This document shows, in pieces, positions 8,050 to 12,152 of a stretch of DNA of 12,152 nt (positions within the stretch are counted from its first letter, which is position 1; each line of letters starts with the position of its first letter). The DNA is from Acidobacteriota bacterium (GTDB lineage Bacteria; Acidobacteriota; Terriglobia; UBA7540), in the NCBI GenBank assembly GCA_003165615.1, contig PLWR01000169.1, positions 5,104-17,255 on the forward strand, written 5' to 3'. The position numbers and the translations under genes are program-made. Below the pieces are notes generated by a model, which saw only the letters and a program-made list of their open reading frames with translations, did no database searches and was not told the origin of the DNA.

Positions 8050-10584
8050 TTAGTACAAGACATCCAAGGCGAGGTCAAAGAAACGCTGCTGTTTGCCGGC
8101 GTATGTGCCGAAAGAAGGTGACGTGACGGTATTCCAGACATCTCGGTAGTTGCCGTGATTCGTAAGGTTAAAGACGCTGACTGAACCCCGCAAGACGTGT
8201 TTGCCCAGCAAGGGGATGAAAGGAAGCTTGAAATCCCTGGAGGTCCGCACATCGAGCGAAACGAAGGAGGGGAATCGGCGGCTGTTGGGTGGGCCCACAT
8301 AATTCTGCAAATCGTCGTAAATGGAAAAAGGGAAGCCCGAGTGCCAATCGAGCAGCGGGGTGACGATGAACGTTTGCGGAAGCTTGAAACGCCCCCAGGT
8401 CACGACGCGATCGGGGACGTTGGTAGGAAGAGTGCCGAACAAGTTTGGATTGATGACCGGCTGCTCGTAGGGAACATAGACGGAAGCCATGGTGTTCAGG
8501 TCACCGCGCGCCTGGCTGTTGACGTAGGAAATATTGAAATCCGCCTTGTCGGAAGCCCGCACGCGCACCGTGGCCTCAAACTCGTGGTAGCGCGACGCGC
8601 CCAGGTTCGAAAGCAAAAGCCAGCCAGTGGTTGGCGAAAGGACCTGTGGGTCGACGGTGAACTGATTATAAGTGCGGCTGGCCAGGTAGCTGACGCGCGC
8701 GATAATGTTAGGGCGTATCTCCTGATCGATTTCCGTGTTCCAAGTAATGTTGTAGGGTGTGCTTCCCAGCCGCGCGCCGGTGGGAACAATCTGGCCATTT
8801 TCCTTAAACCTCTCGTAAAAGGGCTGGTACACGGTGGGGGGACCCAACGCCACTCCATTTGTGTCAAAAAGGGTAACCTGCCGCGCGGGGTTTTGGGTGA
8901 AATCTCCGGCGAGAAGTGGGAGGCGATCATAGAAGACGCCGTCGCCCCCGCGAATAATCGTCTTGCCATTTTTGGCGGGAGAGAAAACGAAGCCGGCGCG
9001 CGGGGAAATTGCCGCGGGTTCACCGAGCGTCTGGCCGGAAAACCGCAATCCATAATCGATGGATAGGTAGTCGTTGAAAGTCCAGTGGTCCTCGGCAAAG
9101 CCGGCGAGTTCCGTGTCAGCGGTGGTGAGTTGGCCGACGGGCCCAAAATCCATTTCCTCGGCCAGGGAGTCGTCAGCCCGCAACAGTTGCACAGGACGGG
9201 AAGAGTTGGTTCCCTGATAGGCCCGATGGACGATGTCGCCCCCCACCTTGAAATCATGCCGGCCGCGCCAGTGTTTGCGGGGAAAAAGGTAACTTTCCTG
9301 CACCTCCTGCTGATTGCTGGCGCGTGTCCACGCGTTGAAGAAGTTGCCCTCCCATCCCGTAGGAGTGATCAGCAGGTCCTTGGCGCCCTGGCCGTGCGAG
9401 TAACTGTCAAAATCGGTAAATTGCGCCAGGGTGGTCAATATCCCACCGCCGGTGAACACATAGTGATCCTGCCCCCCGATCGAGTACCCGCTTTGCGCGT
9501 AGTCGGCGGAAGCCGTCTGCGGAATGAGCGAATCGATGTTGTCATACTGCCGCCGCAAGGGGAAGAGTTTGACGTTGACGCTAATCAAGTGCTGGGACGA
9601 AATGGTGTAATAGAAATTCGAGAAAGAAGTCCATCCCTCCTTATGGGTTTCATTTTTCGGCCAGGCCAATCCCCGGACGGGCTGATCGGAAAATTCATAG
9701 GTGAAGGCTTCGGAAAAGGTGAGCTTATCTCCCCTCAAGGGCCCCGAAAAGTAGAGGCGCGGGGCGTCGCTCTCGATTCCCATCATGTGCCCGGAGCGGA
9801 AGCGGGGGGTGGGCACAAAATCATTCAACTCATAATTCCATTTGCCCGACGGGGCCTTGGTTTGGAGGGTGGTAAGACCGCCGGAAAAGCGCCCGTACTC
9901 GACCTGGTAGGCGCTCTTGAAAACGTCGACCGATTCCACTGCGTCAAGGGGAACGTCAATGGAGAAACTGCCGGTCACGGGATCAACGGTTTCGGCAGAA
10001 TCCACCAGCAGAGTCCCCTGATTTTCAATGGCGCCCTTGACCGCGATCCTGCCATCCGGGGCGCGAATTACACCCGGAATCAATGGCAATGCAGCTTTAA
10101 ACTTTTGCTCAACGAGGGGCAGGGAATGGAGTTGCTGGTCGCTAAGGGTCGCGGGCGGAGCTGCTGCCTCCTCCGTGGCCTTAGGGGCTTGGGCGATGAC
10201 ATCCACCTTTTGGTGGACGACAACTTCATAAGGAAGCTCAACCTGGAGGGTTGAGGGTTCTGCGCTTGCGGTAATCTCGATATCCGGCTTGGCCACCGGC
10301 TCGTAACCCACCGCGGCACAGGTCAACCGATAGTCCCCTGGAATCAGACCTGTAAACTCGAAAGTTCCTTTATCACCGGTAGTTACGGGGCGCCCCTGCT
10401 CGGGCAGGGTTCGGCCCCGCAAAGTGCAAACCGCTCCAGCAATGGGTGCGCTGTTCGGGTCTACAACTTCCCCTTTAAGCGTTTGGGTGTCAGGAAGGGC
10501 TCCTTGAGCCGTGAATGATATGCTCAAGACAACAAAAACCAGAGCCAGGCCGACACCCTGTAAGCGAGGCCAATAATGGAGCAT
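8050..10584 (-). CDS. TonB-dependent receptor with carboxypeptidase-regulatory-like N-terminal domain (Oar-like)
   Basis: 844 residues from the ATG at 10584. A TTG at 10620 would add 12 residues ahead of the signal peptide and has no ribosome site. The signal peptide core is GVGLALVFVVLSISFTAQG. Residues about 35-117 form a carboxypeptidase-regulatory-like beta-sandwich (LKGEVVDPNSAPIAGAVC, then GTFEFTGLIPGDYRLTC and VGYEP). A plug domain follows at about 135-230 (LPLIPGVIRAPDGRIAVKG, LVDSAETVDP, VESVDVFKSAYQVEYGRFSG), then an outer-membrane barrel rich in alternating aromatic strands. The protein ends LALDVLY, with a terminal aromatic residue as expected for barrel insertion. It should import a large nutrient using TonB/ExbBD energy; the ligand is unknown. 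It is shorter than the roughly 1000-1200 residues I expect for many acidobacterial Oar-like receptors. Its 3' end faces the exporter gene with a 2-bp gap. Confidence 0.92.
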   Translation of the reverse strand: MLHYWPRLQGVGLALVFVVLSISFTAQGALPDTQTLKGEVVDPNSAPIAGAVCTLRGRTLPEQGRPVTTGDKGTFEFTGLIPGDYRLTCAAVGYEPVAKPDIEITASAEPSTLQVELPYEVVVHQKVDVIAQAPKATEEAAAPPATLSDQQLHSLPLVEQKFKAALPLIPGVIRAPDGRIAVKGAIENQGTLLVDSAETVDPVTGSFSIDVPLDAVESVDVFKSAYQVEYGRFSGGLTTLQTKAPSGKWNYELNDFVPTPRFRSGHMMGIESDAPRLYFSGPLRGDKLTFSEAFTYEFSDQPVRGLAWPKNETHKEGWTSFSNFYYTISSQHLISVNVKLFPLRRQYDNIDSLIPQTASADYAQSGYSIGGQDHYVFTGGGILTTLAQFTDFDSYSHGQGAKDLLITPTGWEGNFFNAWTRASNQQEVQESYLFPRKHWRGRHDFKVGGDIVHRAYQGTNSSRPVQLLRADDSLAEEMDFGPVGQLTTADTELAGFAEDHWTFNDYLSIDYGLRFSGQTLGEPAAISPRAGFVFSPAKNGKTIIRGGDGVFYDRLPLLAGDFTQNPARQVTLFDTNGVALGPPTVYQPFYERFKENGQIVPTGARLGSTPYNITWNTEIDQEIRPNIIARVSYLASRTYNQFTVDPQVLSPTTGWLLLSNLGASRYHEFEATVRVRASDKADFNISYVNSQARGDLNTMASVYVPYEQPVINPNLFGTLPTNVPDRVVTWGRFKLPQTFIVTPLLDWHSGFPFSIYDDLQNYVGPPNSRRFPSFVSLDVRTSRDFKLPFIPLLGKHVLRGSVSVFNLTNHGNYRDVWNTVTSPSFGTYAGKQQRFFDLALDVLY

Positions 10585-10626
10585 CAATTGTTCTGCATGC
10601 GCAGAATTTAGGCGCGTCAATCAGTG

Positions 10627-10632
10627 ATTATA
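10627..10632 (-). promoter_or_regulatory. Possible -10 box of the TonB-dependent receptor gene
   Basis: A perfect TATAAT lies on the minus strand 43-48 bases upstream of the ATG at 10584. No recognisable -35 hexamer stands 16-18 bases further up (GGCGGC is found there), so this promoter would be weak or activator-dependent. The rest of 10585-10770 holds only an AGGGT/ACCCT pair and an AGCG-AG-CGCT palindrome near the 3' end of the diguanylate cyclase gene. Confidence 0.35.
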
Positions 10633-10770
10633 CTTTGATTTGCCTTAGGGCCGCCATGCCGAACCGCAAAAGCTCACATGACCCTTGCCTCTTGGCGTTG
10701 CCCATCGGCCCCCGTTAATATGATGCGTCCTTTCGGTTAAGGGTTGAGAGTGTACCCTCATGAGCGAGCG

Positions 10771-11853
10771 CTAATTCAATCGTGCGCCTGGCGCCGCACC
10801 TGACTGCTTGTGCATTTCTGCCTTTTGTTTGTACATCAGAGCGTCGGCGCGCGCCAGAACCTCCTTGATGGTCTCACCTTTTTGCCACTCCACCAAGCCA
10901 ATGGCGGCCATCATCTTGACCTTTGGCCCCGCCGTCCCCAAGTGGAGGGTGTAGCTGCCGAAGACCCATTTTTGCATGCGCTCGACGTGCGTTTGGGCTT
11001 CCGTGATGTTCACGTCGAGGATGACAATGAATTCATCGCCGCCCCAGCGGCCCACCACGTCCGTGACGCGCGAAGCCGAGCGCAATTCGGTGGAGAATTG
11101 CTTCAGCAGATCGTCGCCCGCCTCGTGCCCGAGGCTGTCATTGACTTGCTTAAATCCGTTGAGGTCCACTATGACCACGCAAAAGGGCGTTTTTGCGTCA
11201 ATGCGCCGTTGCAGCTTGGTTTCCACCCCCTGACGATTGTCCAGTCCCGTCAAGGCGTCGTGGCTGGCGCGCTGTTCCGACTCTTCCAGCTTCGTCTGAT
11301 AAGTTGAGACCTGGGTCCGCAAAGCCGCCACGGATTCGCGGCCGTCCTGCTCCATCTTATCCACGCAGGTTTTAAGTTCCTTGGCCCCACGCACAATCGC
11401 GGCGCGGATTTGGGGCAGGTCCTCCAGGTTGGCGAGCGCCTGAAGCCGTTTGGTGAAGTCGCCGAATTGAGTGGTGTAACGTTTATCGCGCTCCGCCACG
11501 GACTCCGCCGCGCGCGCCAGCGTCATCAGGATTTCCTTCACATCGCCGACCCGCTGTTGGAAGTACTCCGCCGTATGTTCACCCCATTCGTGGAGTTGCT
11601 GCTCCACCTGTCCTTCCGTTTCCTTGACGAGGGGGGAAGTGACCGTTTTGGCCAGGCTTTCGGCCAGCAGCATCAGGCTCTTTTGGAGGTCGGGGCCCAG
11701 TGGCGGACAGGCCCGCAGTCCACAATTTCCCATGGCGCCCAGCGCCGCCCGATAAGCCTCCAGCATCGAGGCCAGAAGTTCCTCCGGGCTCGGTGGCCGA
11801 TACTTGCTCAATTCACTTGTGTCCAGGTCCAGGTACTTCTTTATGGAAATCAC
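10771..11853 (-). CDS. GGDEF-domain diguanylate cyclase
   Basis: 360 residues from the GTG at 11853, chosen because AAGGAG (11868-11863) lies nine bases upstream. The frame is open to an ATG at 11988, but that start has no ribosome site and would add 45 proline-rich residues of non-coding look. The GGDEF domain begins at about residue 196 with SHDALTGLDNR. It carries the metal-binding Asp in DLNGFKQVND (D230), the intact active-site GGDEF (271-275), and an RxxD inhibitory site (R262-D265, RVTD) ahead of it. It should make cyclic di-GMP from two GTP and be subject to product inhibition. Residues 1-190 are helical, with long amphipathic and coiled-coil stretches (for example EGQVEQQLHEWGEHTAEYFQQ) but no recognised sensor domain. 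No membrane segment is seen, so the protein is probably cytosolic. A Cys pair (NCGLRAC) lies near residue 45. It is transcribed apart from its neighbours. Confidence 0.9.
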   Translation of the reverse strand: MISIKKYLDLDTSELSKYRPPSPEELLASMLEAYRAALGAMGNCGLRACPPLGPDLQKSLMLLAESLAKTVTSPLVKETEGQVEQQLHEWGEHTAEYFQQRVGDVKEILMTLARAAESVAERDKRYTTQFGDFTKRLQALANLEDLPQIRAAIVRGAKELKTCVDKMEQDGRESVAALRTQVSTYQTKLEESEQRASHDALTGLDNRQGVETKLQRRIDAKTPFCVVIVDLNGFKQVNDSLGHEAGDDLLKQFSTELRSASRVTDVVGRWGGDEFIVILDVNITEAQTHVERMQKWVFGSYTLHLGTAGPKVKMMAAIGLVEWQKGETIKEVLARADALMYKQKAEMHKQSGAAPGARLN

Positions 11854-12045
11854 TGTTCGCCGCTCCTTCCCGCTCCTCGATGAGGTCGGAGGAAAAGTGT
11901 GATTTGAAACCGGGATCGTCCGCGGCGCGCGCGGGTGCGGCGTCTCAAGCGCTCCCGCCTCCTTCATCGGCACGGGGAGGCAGAACATTAAGGGGGAGGG
12001 TCTTGCGGTCCAGGCGCTGGATTAACGGGCAGCGGTGGCCGAAAG

Positions 12046-12152
12046 CCCGCGAAGCGGGTGGCATCTTGTCAGACGTGTCCAAATTACGGTCAGGCCTTGA
12101 ATGGCGACCTGCGGCTTCGCCGCTTGCGGTGCGGAAAGGCTCCGCCTTTCCG
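12046..12152. repeat. Three stem-loops at the right edge
   Basis: Three perfect short inverted repeats occur in about 107 bases. They are CCCGC-GAA-GCGGG (12046-12058), GCGGC-TTC-GCCGC (12111-12123), and a nine-pair stem CGGAAAGGC/GCCTTTCCG around TCC (12132-12152). The last ends exactly at the window edge, so it may extend further or be followed by a T-run that would make it a terminator. The remainder of 11854-12045 shows no convincing gene. All three have 3-base loops and GC-rich stems, as in REP-like elements. Confidence 0.5.

Noticed and set aside
9085..10254. Long plus-strand open frame (389 codons) opposite the TonB-dependent receptor
   Set aside because: It is antisense to a well-supported gene, shows no recognisable domain, and its open state is explained by G+C-rich codon use of the real strand.
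10741..10770. Intrinsic terminator downstream of the diguanylate cyclase
   Set aside because: The AGGGT/ACCCT stem has only five pairs and a nine-base loop, and no T-run follows on the minus strand.

Overview
The window looks like chromosomal DNA of a soil-type Acidobacteriota, or a relative with similar genome style. The clues are moderately high G+C, a TonB-dependent receptor with an N-terminal carboxypeptidase-regulatory-like domain (the Oar-like type that is abundant in that phylum), a GH3 glycosidase, and intergenic spacers filled with short degenerate tandem repeats. The assignment is inference, because no rRNA or other marker gene is present.

Layout. Positions 1-462 (minus) hold the exported N-terminus of a GH3 beta-glycosidase, cut by the window edge. 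Positions 463-739 are a repeat-bearing spacer. Positions 740-1876 (minus) encode an exported NHL/beta-propeller protein of unknown function. A phytanoyl-CoA-dioxygenase-like gene (2108-3124, plus) follows a recognisable promoter. It converges on a three-gene minus-strand group that reads, in order of transcription, sqdB (7072-5825, UDP-sulfoquinovose synthase), an MGDG-synthase/UgtP-like GT28 glycosyltransferase (5828-4698) and a radical SAM/SPASM-like protein (4503-3322). The spacer between the convergent units carries two facing arrays of a 7-bp repeat. Divergent from sqdB is a LysE-type membrane exporter (7436-8047, plus). It converges with only 2 bp of gap on a large TonB-dependent receptor (8050-10584, minus). 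Upstream of that lies a GGDEF diguanylate cyclase (10771-11853, minus). The right edge (12046-12152) holds three stem-loops.

How the genes may work together. The strongest functional unit is sqdB plus the glycosyltransferase. SqdB makes UDP-sulfoquinovose, and a lipid glycosyltransferase is coupled directly to it through a 4-base CTGA overlap. In known sulfolipid pathways the transferase is SqdX (GT4) or SqdD. Here the partner is of the MGDG-synthase/GT28 type, which suggests a non-canonical route to sulfoquinovosyl diacylglycerol or a related sulfoglycolipid. The radical SAM gene 194 bp downstream and the facing dioxygenase might modify the same lipid, but only their position supports this. 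The GH3 enzyme, TonB receptor and exporter fit a heterotroph that takes up plant-derived compounds.
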